From assembly GCA_021234155.1 (NCBI GenBank), contig JAJEKV010000004.1, positions 3,844,109 to 3,908,108 on the forward strand: a stretch of DNA of 64,000 nt, in the 5' to 3' direction. Below are positions 11,804 to 22,770 of the stretch, one piece after another (the stretch's first letter is position 1; each line of letters starts with the position of its first letter). Both the position numbers and the translations under genes were made by a program. The notes beneath the pieces are model-generated. The model saw nothing but the letters and a program-made list of their open reading frames with translations, was not told where the DNA came from and made no database searches. Source of the stretch: Isoetes taiwanensis. Its lineage: Eukaryota; Streptophyta; Lycopodiopsida; Isoetales; Isoetaceae.

Positions 11804-12271
11804 AATATAACAATCAACACACAACTACCATTAACATTATTAACATAAACCATTGCATTTAACACATTTAAATTAAAATCCCCGTTAAACTCCCTTTGGT
11901 TTGGGAGCATATATTCACACAGGGGGTTACTCCGGGCAACGAGAGCTGTCGGATGGGCATATTTGCCCTTTATTCCAAGATCTGGACCACACATAGCGAT
12001 CCTCGTTTGTGGGGTATACATGTACAAGTTTTTGTATACTGTATATTAAGGTTTGCAAAATACTATAAAGTTTGAGAGAATGTACTTAATGGTGTTAATT
12101 TTGTACATGTATTGTAAATATATTTTTGAGGCTCTGGCTGCCCTACGTAACCCTCCGTGTGAATATGCACCCAAACCAAAGGGGGTTTAAGGGGGATTTT
12201 AATTTAAATGTGTTAAATGCAATGGTTTATGTTAATAATGTTAATGGTAGTTGTGTGTTGATTGTTATATT
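11804..12271. mobile_element. Fold-back MITE with about 140-bp arms
   Basis: The left arm 11804-11945 and right arm 12132-12271 are inverted copies, sharing AATATAACAATCAAC at the tips and CCTTTGGTTTGGG inside. The unpaired centre is about 186 bp. No ORF is present. The flanks are too AT-rich to define a target duplication, so the superfamily is unassigned. Confidence 0.8.
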
Positions 12272-12283
12272 AAAAAAAATTTT

Positions 12284-12298
12284 GGGCCCTTCGGGCCC
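12284..12298. repeat. GGGCCC-TTC-GGGCCC hairpin beside the fold-back MITE
   Basis: A perfect 6-bp GC stem with a 3-nt loop sits 12 bp from the MITE edge in AT-rich DNA. It is a strong local structure of unknown role. Confidence 0.5.
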
Positions 12299-12784
12299 TA
12301 ACTAAAGCAAACATAGGTAAACTTTATGGGCCAGTTAGCCTGTTTATGTAAGTATGTATATCCAAATAGGAGTTTAATTCCATATCGACATGCGTTTTAC
12401 AAAGATCAGCAAATAGGACCATCTTTGTATCTTACGTCGTTGAATCATTTGTCCCTGAAAATGGAGTGGCGATGCTGACATTTACTATGACTATGCAGAA
12501 TCTGACCATCAAATAGTAAGAACAAAGAACAAAAGATATGTAGAAAATGCATGGATATAAATATCTTATTTCAGCACCACAATCTCATAGAGGCATTTGC
12601 ACCATTAAAAATTGAACAAAGAACATGTAGCAAATGTCTATGATACATAAAAACGTTGAACTTGGCGGCAACTGCCCAATGAATTTCAAATATGCTATTT
12701 CACTATTTCAACATGACAAGTATCAAGTATCATGTATTCAACATGTGAAGGTTAGTCATTACATAAATAGTTAAATAGATTCAC

Positions 12785-13232
12785 CTTTCGTCTGGGGCAT
12801 TAGAGAGGCTATAATGCTTTGGGCTTGTGAAGCATTTATCTCAAATGCATTACCCTGCATTTCATGAAATCTCTGTGCCTGAAACAACATAGATGGTAAC
12901 AATCTTCATAACATGACAGAACAAAGATCATTATAAATAGTTATTGAGAGTTTATTAGTGCTTCCAAGAACATGCAACCAGCCTTAAATGTCAGAAAAGG
13001 TTGACAAGAATTAGATAATTAGCCAACCTCTTCCCCTTTTGACCTGGCTGGAAGTCCATCCGAAGGGTTGAAATCAGAATCGTCTGGATCGTCACTTATA
13101 AAATTATGAAATGAGGTTTTGAGAACCCCATTGATTTATAATAGACATCACAAACAAGAAGCTCCATAATTTTCCACAGCATCCTCTCCACCAATGTCCC
13201 CATTAGATGCTTCAACATCTGAATCTGACATT
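12785..13232 (-). CDS. Three phase-consistent exons of an unknown acidic protein
   Basis: On the minus strand an acceptor (CTATATAG) is followed by an exon from 13232 to 13152 containing an ATG. Exons 13094-13028 and 12878-12785 follow, joined by GT-AG introns of 57 and 149 bp. Joining the exons keeps one frame: MSDSDVEASNGDIGGEDAVE, then DDPDDSDFNPSDGLPARSKG, then AQRFHEMQGNAFEINASQAQ. The product starts very acidic and becomes helical and Gln/Ala-rich, which would suit a nuclear protein, but no domain is recognised. The alternative frame of the first exon is also open, so the start is uncertain. Likely upstream exons are at 13697-13750 and near 13883-14050. Confidence 0.45.
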
Positions 13233-13696
13233 CTATATAGCAAGGCAGGAATTGAGTAAATACCGCAAGCTGTGCAGTAACCACTTTACTTGTAGAACCT
13301 GAGATAGGATATCATTATGTCAGAACAGCATCAAAATCAATTCAAATGCATATGTTGAAATAAAATGCAGATTGTTGGATGTCAAAACCTATTTTTTGTT
13401 GCAAATATATGATGCTTCAGACAACCACAAAAGGCAACTCTAAGGGTTAGCTGGTAGTCAATCATGTTTAAATCCAGCACCTTATTCCTCAATATATGTT
13501 ATCATAAAGAAATTTCTATATATGAACAAAAATGATACTCGCCACTCTTGTGCTGCTATACAAGATAGCATATGTGCTGTAGCACATGTATGCCAACTGA
13601 ACAGGAATCATCACTCGTTGGTTGAGGCACATCCAATAAAGCATTCATAGGCAAGAACTTGGTGTCAATACAGTACACGGTGGAAAAAGCCTTTAC

Positions 13697-13750
13697 CTCT
13701 GGACATTCCAATTGCGATTTCCACAATGGTAGTAAAAAATGGCAAAACTT
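13697..13750 (-). CDS. Candidate 54-nt exon upstream of the acidic exons
   Basis: The segment runs from an acceptor (GGGATATCAG) to a donor (CCAGAG|GTAAAGG). It encodes KFCHFLLPLWKSQLECPE in phase 0. A further donor CTGCAG|GTATTGG at 13883 ends a possible first exon, preceded by the plant-leader-like CTAGGGTTTCGG near 14030. This would set the gene start near 14.05 kb. Confidence 0.35.
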
Positions 13751-14059
13751 CTGATATCCCAGCAAAAACCAAATGGTATCGGACTCTGATGAGCAGCAAA
13801 CAAAAACGATGTCTTCTCTATGTCCCTAAAACGATGTTTGAATAATTCCTGTTTAATAGACGTGCTTTGATTCCACCAATACCTGCAGCAATACATAGAT
13901 CCTCCATATCCATCATCTAAACATTCCCGCCCTACATCTTCACTAAATGAGCATCTTCCTGCCCATAATTTGTAGACGACAGAAGAACCTGGCCTTGACC
14001 GCCCTTGCCTTTGCTCCAATGAGGCCTTTCCGAAACCCTAGAAATGGTTCACGTTTTGT

Positions 14060-17000
14060 TTTTTCATGAGAAAAGGGCTTTCATTATAAGCCCTTGGATC
14101 TTTCTGAATTAAAGAGGGCTTTCTTTGTAAGCCCTCTGATCTTAACCATTGAGGAGGAGGAAACAAAAATTGCAAAAATTGCATGCAAAAACTTGGTGCA
14201 CTCTAGATGTATTGATTAGTATGCCTCATGCAATACGCCCATGAAATCATATGAAAACCATGCCAAAAAGCGTATAAAATCACAAAAAAAAATCCCTGTT
14301 ATAATGCTAGATATTAATAGCACAAAAAACTTTATTATATAATTAACTTCATTTATAGAACTAATATAGAGGCACGCTACTTAAAAACATTGGGACTTGC
14401 TTTTGACTAGTTAGTTGGTCCATTAATTTCTTTATTAACAGTCATATGTTTTAGACAAATGTACATATGTAACTAATGTAGATATTATATTACTAGTATA
14501 TAAAAAAAAATCCTACTCCTTTATAGAGTTATTGGAATTTCGTTCTTAAACTAACAACGGCACTGGATTTCTGCCTTTTACTTTAAACTTTTGGCTAGAA
14601 CTACGATCCAAAAAACAAGTAAGGGCAATATGGGTCCGACAATCCCTGGGTTTGAAGGTGTTGTTTTGGCTCACAAAGTTGCAAGTGTCGTTGTTATAGC
14701 CTAACTCCAAACCTCACAAGAAAGCTAAAAACACAGTGGTCCAAGATTCAAAATGTGAGATATATGTAGTGCACTCAATGAAAATCCCCATCTCCATAGC
14801 TAGATCAAGATCTCTACACATTGTCTCTCTCTTGATCACTCTCCCCTGATAGCTCTCTCTTGATAGTCCAGGTACACAATCTGTACGTGCATATGTCCTC
14901 CACGCGTGCATGTGTATATATACATGTGTATAAATCCCTCCCATATACGACCCATATATACGGTCTTATATACCACCCCAACAGTCGCGACCACAGTGGA
15001 AAAATGTGCCACTCCGTGGCGAAGAACAAACAACAAAATATACTAGTACAAGACGATTTTGTGGCGGCGTTGCCGCCGGTTTTTTGAAGTAGTGGTGTGG
15101 GTGAGATGGAGACCAAGTGAACGTGTGCTATGTTTACTTGAGGCTATGCACCGGCCATACTCTCATAACTGTTGTAGACATGGATGAGGTGCAGTCTTAC
15201 TTATGGTGTTCTCTCTTAGCTGCTATATTATCCTTTCCCTTGGAACAAAATGTACAAATTGGAGAAAATTATAGACGTCTAACATATGCAATATGCAATA
15301 AGAGTCAACGTAATTTTTATAACCGTATCATTATACATTACCGCAAGCCAGAGAACAGCCACAATTCCAAATGTCAGACCCAATGCAACTCTGCAAAGAC
15401 ATTTGACCATGTTTTATTTTTCGAACAAAAAATCGAAGGTGGCAAATAGAAGCTTATGCTGCTAATACAACTTTAAAAAGAACCCCAACTTGCTAATAAA
15501 CCTTTGTCAAAGTTGGAACTAAGACAATAACTAGAATAATCAGAAGGATTATAAGAGCTATGCATATTCACTTTTGCTGTATAGCAAGCCTCTGACAAAA
15601 GTCCCTTCTGACAGGCATGAACACAAAGGACAAACCGCCGTAGCTCACCTCTCTAATCCAAACAGAAGTTTACAATACGCTGCATGCCAGAGACGACTTT
15701 GGTCTTCGGCTATGTTTTTATCTCCAACACCCATTGTCCTACACCTGCTGCAGTGGCGGCCTTCAAAATCCACCTTGTTAAACCGACTGCACAGATGGTG
15801 GAGTAGAATGTTGGTTTTTGTTTTCCCAGATTGAAAAGGAAAAGCTGTAGAAAACTAGATTCAAGTTTCTGTCAGTTTAAACAGCACATCGGATTGACCA
15901 TGCACAAAGGAATTTTTTCGGACTTGAACTCCTTTTTTGGAGAGAACACAACAGACGAAGCCATTGCTATGGAAAAAAGAGAAATCTAAGAACCATCTCC
16001 AATAAATTGAAAACTAATAAGCTAGAACATCCTCTAGCCGTACTTTCTTGGCCCACACCTAATCCACAAAATCGTAAACCGCAGCTGCTTTATTCAAAAC
16101 CTCAAAAAATAATTTAAGCTGTAGAAATACCTTGCCGGAACAAAACCCAAACCCATCTTTCAAGGATCAATTTGTAAATTTGATCTTTGACTCAGGGTTT
16201 TTCGTGCGGTTGCTTACTGGATTTTTTTTAAGTTTAACAGAGTTTGTGAACAGAATTCGAACGGCAGCAGGCTAAGCGCTAGCCTTCAAGCTTGGCGGTG
16301 TGAAAGAATTAAAGCTACACTTAAGCTAAATAGGCAGCTTCACTAACCTAGGAATTAGCCGAAGAATGTACCTGTATTTATATGGCATCGCCTCACTTCC
16401 TAGGGGCTTTGCTGGTACGAAGGGGTTGGGTGAGTTCCAGTGGTGCAGGATAGCCGGACAAAGCAAGCTACAGTGTATGCTTCTGGCAAGCTAGACACAT
16501 TCCTTGCTTCATCAGAGAAGAAAACCGAAGACACACATAGGATTAGGTGACTCTAAAGCAAGGAGTGCATGTTTTTCCGCCGTTTTTTTTCATGCAACAG
16601 AGATGCTCTTCTTTCTTCCAATTCTCAAACTTTCACATTGATTTCAATGGCCACGATTGAAAGCCCTAATTTCTAAATCTTCTTTGCACCTGCATTTCAC
16701 AATTGGCGGCCCGGATTGACCCTGCCCCCCTCCATCCAACGGTTTGGAGATGGGTCTACATGCCCCATGCATGACCATCCCATGACCCTTCTATGGCCTG
16801 TATGACGTGTCAAGATTTGGATCCTTCTTTTTTGTTGCTGATGATGGGGATTTAAGGAAATTCATGGCATACATGCATGGGGTGGGGATGGGGGGGCATG
16901 AGAAACCCCTCTCATCCTAATACTTTTATTAATATGAGGATACCTGTAACAATTATTATTATAAAAGTTTGCACATATAATATTATCACACCAAATTTAG

Positions 17001-17110
17001 GAGTTCATAGTTAAGTCTAAAATCTATGCTTCTTGTCTTCTCATAACGTGCTCCCTCCTCCATGCTTCCCTTCACTGGCCTGCACAAGTAGCACATTACA
17101 TTATTTAAGT
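14060..17110. other. Intergenic, no supported gene
   Basis: Short ORFs only. A CT-rich stretch and ATGTGTATATATACATGTG-like alternations occur near 14.9 kb. No transposon termini were recognised. Confidence 0.4.
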
Positions 17111-17219
17111 TAATAAGTTTGTGGTTTTAGGGGACCACCTCCTTAATTACCTCCTTGAGCCGAACTACTAGCTCAAGGTTACCTCTACTACCTTGCACTC
17201 GATCATGACTCAAAGGATT

Positions 17220-17690
17220 TGAGCTTAAGTACCGTTTAAGACGATCCTATCATCGCCCATGATCGGGTGCTACCTTGTACAAGATCCCCTTGATCGTGTA
17301 CACCCGCAGTGTCGCATGCTTCTGGGGGTTTAAGATAGGGAACGTCCCAAACGATCCCATCATCGCGCATGATCACGCTTACCTCATCATGACCCCCTTA
17401 TGGTCATGTGCACGTGCTATGTATCGTGGCATGTAGAACATCCGAACGATTATCCCATCATCGCCCACGATCCAGTGCCTACTCATGCATGACCTCTTCA
17501 GTCATGCACACCCGCAGTGCATCGTGGCCCCGAAGGTTTTAAGCTAGGGAACCTTCTACTGATCCCATCATCGCCCACAATGCTGCGCTCCTCTCACATG
17601 ACCCTCCCGGTCATGCGCACTCTTGGTGCGTACTGGCCTAGAGAACACCCGGGGGATCTCATCATTGCCTACACTCCAAGATCTTCGCAT
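17220..17690. repeat. Diverged tandem repeats, about 105-118 bp, each with a hairpin
   Basis: Four to five units share CCCATCATCGCCCATGATC-like starts (17240, 17360, 17457, 17564, 17657). Several carry an inverted repeat of the CATGACC-n-GGTCATG type followed by GTGCAC-like sequence. They adjoin the 3' side of the decayed gypsy element and may be its LTR or 3' untranslated region. Confidence 0.6.
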
Positions 17691-17789
17691 ATGCATCCCA
17701 ACTACTTAGAATGCATACGTTTTCTTGCACTTACATTACGCATACACAAGCTTAGCGAAGAGCACCTGACGAGTTGGTGTCGACCAATT

Positions 17790-20290
17790 CGGAGATGACT
17801 TGGCCGTAGAATTGCTCCAAGAATTTGGGTATTGCTTCTCTAGATCTTGGCCCACGTTGCATCTTCCACGGGCAAGCGCTTCCACTTGACCAAGTATTGG
17901 AGGAACTGAGACCTTATTGTCTCCTTAAATGCTTCGTCGAGAATTAGCTCTAGGACTATCTCGATTTGCTCCTCCATCATCTCCAACAAGGTTGGAGTCT
18001 CCAAAACCTCCTTTGGGTTTGGAGTATGCCTCTTAAGTAGGCTCACGTGGAAGACTTTGTGGACCCTTTAGATGGGCAGGCAAGTCGAGCTTGTAAGCTT
18101 GGCTCCCTACTCGCTCTAAAATCTTGAAAGGTCCCGTCCATCTTGGAGCAAGCTTCTTACAATTGCCGATGCGAAGCTTCACTTGCTTGACCTTTACTTG
18201 AGCTAAACTTTATCTCCCAGAACAAACTCGAGGAGTTTTATGTCTATCTGTTATACTCTTCTGATGTGCCTTTGTTGTTTGAAGATATTCTCGCACTTCT
18301 ACCACAAGTTGCTGCATATCTGCCGTCGTTGTTGAGAAACTTCCACCTTGGACACTAGATTATGCCACCTAACTGGGGTCAAGCATTAATAACTGTAACT
18401 GATCACGAAGAGAGACATCTTCGATGACTCACTTCGTATTATTGTACGTAACTCGACTAGGGGGATGTAATCGGCCTATTTGGATTGCTTGTTCTAAACG
18501 TAATTTCTCAACATGTTCTCCAAGATTATATTGGTGCACTCCATTTGCCCATCTGACTGCAAATGATAAGCAAAACTCATCCCCAAGTTAGTCAGATCGT
18601 GTTGAAGAAGTCTTGCTAAAAGGCGCTAAAGAACTTCAGACCTTTATAGGTGATGATCGACCTGCGCATTCCATGCAACCTGGAAAAAAACTTCTCTTAT
18701 GTAGACAATACGGGTAGATGCAAAGCAACGTCTATGGTGCGCCATGGCAAGAATATGCCCTTTTTAATAACTTATCTACCACAATCATCAAGGCATCAAT
18801 CCTTGTTATCCTTGGAAGGCCTGCTATGAAATACATGCTGATAACTTCCCACTTGGCGTTTGGCACCGCCCAAGGTTCCAAAACTCCTGGAATTCGAATT
18901 GTTCTGCCTTTGTCTGTTGACACAAATGATGTTCTTGGATATACCTGACTATCTGCTTCTTTGTGCCCAGCCAGAAATAGCTATTTCTAATCTTGAAGTA
19001 GGCCTTTATAGATTCTGCATGGCCGGAAATAGGGCTATTATGCATGTCATGGAAGATTAACTTTCTTACTCCTGATGCTTCAAGTACGTATAGTTGTTCT
19101 TGTGACATAAAAGATTGCCTTCCTTTTTAAAATGTTTGAAGGTTTCTCTTTCCTTATCCGTCCTTGCGCTCTTGCAAAGACTAGCCCATACGTGCTTCAA
19201 CTCCATGCTAGAGGATGGCTTCTTCTACCTTCTTGCCGATTTCGCTTGCCGAAGTGGAGATGGCATTGCAAAGTGATGCTTCAAAAGCTTGCCAATAAGT
19301 GGCGACGTCTTAGCATCTCCATGGCTTTCCTCAAATGGACTGCATGCTCCTCCATTGATTTGCTGTAAGTCACGATGTCGTCGAAGAAAAAATTGATGAT
19401 GAACTCATCTAAGAAATCTTTGAAGATGACATTCCTCAAGCGCATAAAAGTTGCTAGAGCATTCGATAGACTCAAGGGCATTACTTGAACTCATAGTGCC
19501 CATATCGTGTTCTGAAGCAGTCTTATAATTATCTCCCCCCTTCATGCTTCTTTGATGATTGCCCGACCTTAAATCAATTTTCGAGAAGATTTTGCTCCTT
19601 GGATCTGGTCCATTACGGCGTTTGCTTGTTGAGCTGCTAATGGTTGATATGCATCTTTCGACTTCCCTTCAAGCTGAAAGAATTTCCAAGTCGAGCACCT
19701 CCTTACACTACTTCTTGAGCTCTGCTAGCTCAGGAGTGCTCATTCTATAAAGAGCTTTGCTGGTCGGCTCCGCATCTAGTGCAAGAGGGATTTTGCACTC
19801 TACGGCTCTATAATATAGCAAAAGCTCTTGATTAGCTTAGCAATCAGTTGAGACAACTGTTCCGAAGTAGCATCTTCCTTCTTACTCTTGTTGTCAAGGT
19901 CGATGACTTGTAGCTTAAGTATATACGACCTCATTCCTCATGATGCACTTAAGCAGTTGCTTCGCTGAGATGCGTTACGTGACTGAAATTACTTCCTTAC
20001 CTTTAATTATAAGGTGCTTGCCCTTTGGTGCTGGGATAAGCATCTCGTTGCTTATGATAATCAATTATTGCCTTAGTCGGCATTAATATTCCATGCCTAT
20101 TATGAGGTAATACTTGCCAATGTACATAAGTTGGAGCCGATGCTCTACTTTTCTCCGATTAAGGTTGATGTTGAACTTGACTCTTGTTCCTTTGGTACTG
20201 CTAATTACTCGGCCTTGCCACAATTACTAGCCTAAATTTAGACTTAAGAGTCTTGCCCTTAAAGATGCCCGCCATCTAAGAGGTGCAAGG
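17790..20290 (-). pseudogene. Decayed Ty3/gypsy chromovirus (PR-RT-IN-chromodomain)
   Basis: On the minus strand, pieces match the better element at 57.9-61.3 kb in the same order. From high to low coordinates these are protease-like sequence near 20.0-20.29 kb, RT pieces at 19.2-19.7 kb, zinc-binding and core integrase at 18.73-19.11 kb (HDMHNSPISGHAESIK, QQTKAEQ), and a C-terminal chromodomain at 17.84-18.05 kb (FLQYLVKWKRLPVEDATW). Many stops and frameshifts break the frame, and gag is absent. The motif around the first integrase aspartate reads ISMYFIAGLP, so that residue is gone. Confidence 0.8.
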
Positions 20291-20739
20291 TTACATGTTA
20301 AAGAATTATTTACATAAATCCTATGGCCACAAAGTTTTGTCAACATGATATTTCCTTTGGACACACATAAGAAACTACGTAATTAAATAATTATTCTTGT
20401 TTTAGATATAATCTATACTCTAGGATCTCCCCTTTCTTAATTATTGCCCTCTTGAAATAGTCCCACCTTTGAATTGATGTCATCTAAAAAGTTGTCGGAC
20501 TTGTTTAGATTACTTCTCTTCATTGGGTCGGATTATTCCTTATCCTGTGGAGGTACTCGTCATATACATGGTCTATGATTATCCTATTATTGAATCCTGC
20601 TTAGTGCGATGATCAAGCTCATGAAAAGGTTCCAATATGTTGGATATCTGTCATCATATAGTTCTAGTACTTCATACGTGTTTCTTCCTAATCCTTGAAG
20701 CTTTGCTCAATTCTTGGGTCAATGACAAAAATCTTATTC

Positions 20740-20930
20740 GAAATTTCGTCCCAATGGTGTATCTTCTTCACTAGAGGAGAAAAATTATTGGGCAATTATA
20801 TTTCAAAAAATGGTTTACAAGTGGATCATGGTAAGATAGCAGCTTTAGAGATGGTGAAACCACCTACAATTGTATCCCAAGTGATAAGCTTATATGGTCA
20901 ACTTAGCTTAAGTAGAATTGGACCAGTGTG
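20740..20930 (+). pseudogene. Gypsy RT thumb fragment of a second family
   Basis: The plus-strand frame contains EKLLGNYISKNGLQVDHGKI followed by AALEMVKPPTIVSQV, matching the gypsy RT segment usually written as GKLLGHIVS..GI.VDP.KI. It is unlike the minus-strand chromovirus next to it and has no flanking domains. It is an isolated relic. Confidence 0.55.
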
Positions 20931-21831
20931 CTTTACACCAGTTATTTGGGTCTTTAGGAGGTTAAGTTTCTTTTATAAACATACATGTAAATGTGTCATT
21001 TGGGGACATGTCCCAAGAACTATCTTCTCCTCATATAAAATTATGTATCTTCTTTTTTGGTGACATGGCAAGAAAAAGGTGACGTGTATGAGTGGATTAA
21101 TTCCACGTTAGATTGAGATGGAGGGCCAAGATTTCTTTAGGCAAAGTAGGGTAATTTAGCCCCTGCGCTTGATGCACGCTATCCTGCCTTCAGATTTTAT
21201 TATAGTTGTGCTACTCTTGAGCTGCAACGGTCATGCTGGCATTTTTTCTTTTGGGTTATTCCCTCCAGTTTACTCCCAAATCTATTTTGGGGCTTTGTAT
21301 CCTAGTCGTCCAAATTATTGAATAGTCAAGAACGCAAAAGGGGGCATTCGTGGCATAGGTAAAGTAGCCCGGGCTGCTCTCCAATCTCATATGGAGAAGT
21401 TGGAGTACCGTCTTTTGTTGTCAATGGAACATCTCAGGTAATTTGGGATGCTTTATTAGCGCATACTGAGGGATATTTACAAATAATGGTGCATATCAAG
21501 ACGGCATGTTCTTTCTAAAAAGAAGGTTGTTCTTTTTAAAAACAAGGTTGTGCTCATATTTTGAGATTTGTATATACTCCACTGCCATCCTGTAGCTCCA
21601 ATTATTTGTGGAGCACCGGATATATTAGCTTCGTTAGTGAAAATAACGTTATGAATTACGGTATAAAAGGCAAGTATAATGGAATTGCAAACATTATCTT
21701 GGTTTTTCTAGTTTTGGACTTTCTGATTTCTAGATCTGTGGTCTCCCTTGTTTTTTACTGATGTCCTCACAACAGGGCATGGAAAAATACAATTTCTGTT
21801 TTGTATATTTCTGGTTTTGATTTTGTTATAG

Positions 21832-22140
21832 GCTTCATCAGGCCTTCTATCGCTGCTGGAACCACTCGAATGAAGCTTGATGAAGCGCGAGCAATAAAAA
21901 AAACAAAGGCATCTGCCCAATCTGATAAGTAAGTTTCCACTTACATGCATTTGAACATCTGAGCATGCCATAAGTAATGATGCAGGGAGTCTGCCATGCA
22001 TGAACAGTTCCGACATGATGAGTTTGGCTGTCATTGCTCATCTATGAAGGCCGACATGATTTATTTTGCACAGTGTATGGTCTGTGAGCAATTATACAGA
22101 CAGCGTGATGGCTGATCTGTTACAGCCAAATGAAATCCAG
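21832..22140 (+). CDS. Two exon-like segments of an unrecognised plus-strand gene
   Basis: Exon A, 21832-21928, lies between an acceptor (TTGTTATAG) and donor AA|GTAAGT. Exon B, 22074-22140, lies between TTTTGCACAG and CCAG|GTAAAC. Exon A has only one open frame (FIRPSIAAGTTRMKLDEARA then IKKTKASAQSD). It ends in phase 2, and exon B completes the codon and stays open (VWSVSNYTDSVMADLLQPNE). The product is unknown. A Helitron end and the 22-kb repeat array lie just downstream, so the rest of the gene may be displaced or lost. Confidence 0.4.
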
Positions 22141-22408
22141 GTAAACATTGTAACTACTAATCTCTGTGTTTTGCAAGGACTCTCATACATATTAAATTTA
22201 TTACATGCAATAAACTACATTTGTGTAATAAAATATTGGGTTTATGTGTTGTTTCAGTTCAATTGTTTATTACCCAAGATCTCCAACTGGCAAATTTGCT
22301 AGAGTTATATCTAGACATGCCTTAATCTACAATCTCCTCTGTTTCTCCAACCTCCTTTGAAGCATATTTGCGGCTACTGTCCGAATCTCCGTTGCAGCTT
22401 ATGGTATA

Positions 22409-22436
22409 CTAGAAAAAGTGCCCAGCGTTGCTGGGC
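22409..22436 (-). mobile_element. Putative Helitron 3' terminus (hairpin plus CTAG)
   Basis: The minus strand reads hairpin GCCCAGC-AAC-GCTGGGC, a short T-rich spacer, then CTAG and a host T. Relative to the terminus at 3190-3217, one stem base pair differs on both sides (G-C to A-T), so pairing is preserved. The 5' end was not found. Confidence 0.5.
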
Positions 22437-22464
22437 GTTTCGTCAAGTGTAAGTTCAAAAATAA

Positions 22465-22548
22465 TTGAAGATAGTAGATTTAAGTTGAGAACATCTGAAG
22501 ATAGTGGATTTTAGTTGAGAACATCTAAATTTTAGTTGAGAACATCTA
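22465..22548. repeat. Short tandem repeat upstream of the large array
   Basis: TTTAGTTGAGAACATCT-like units recur three times with spacing of 24-35 bp immediately before the first (TTC)n tract. Confidence 0.6.
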
Positions 22549-22621
22549 GAGCAAAAAATATATTAAGTACAACAATGTTTAGTGTCTGGGAAATGCGTCA
22601 TTTGTAACGTTCTCTCAAGCC

Positions 22622-22770
22622 TTCTTCTTCTTCTTCTTCTTCTTCTTCTTCTTCTTCTTCTTCTTCTTCTTCTTCTTCTTCTTCTTCTTCTTCTTCTTCT
22701 TCTTCTTCTTCTTCTTCTTCTTCTTCTTCTTCTTCTTCTTCTTCTTCTTCTTCTTCTTCTTCTTCTTCTT
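22622..22770. repeat. (TTC)n tract, left edge of the array
   Basis: About 149 bp of uninterrupted TTC. It marks the boundary between unique DNA and the first long repeat. Confidence 0.95.
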
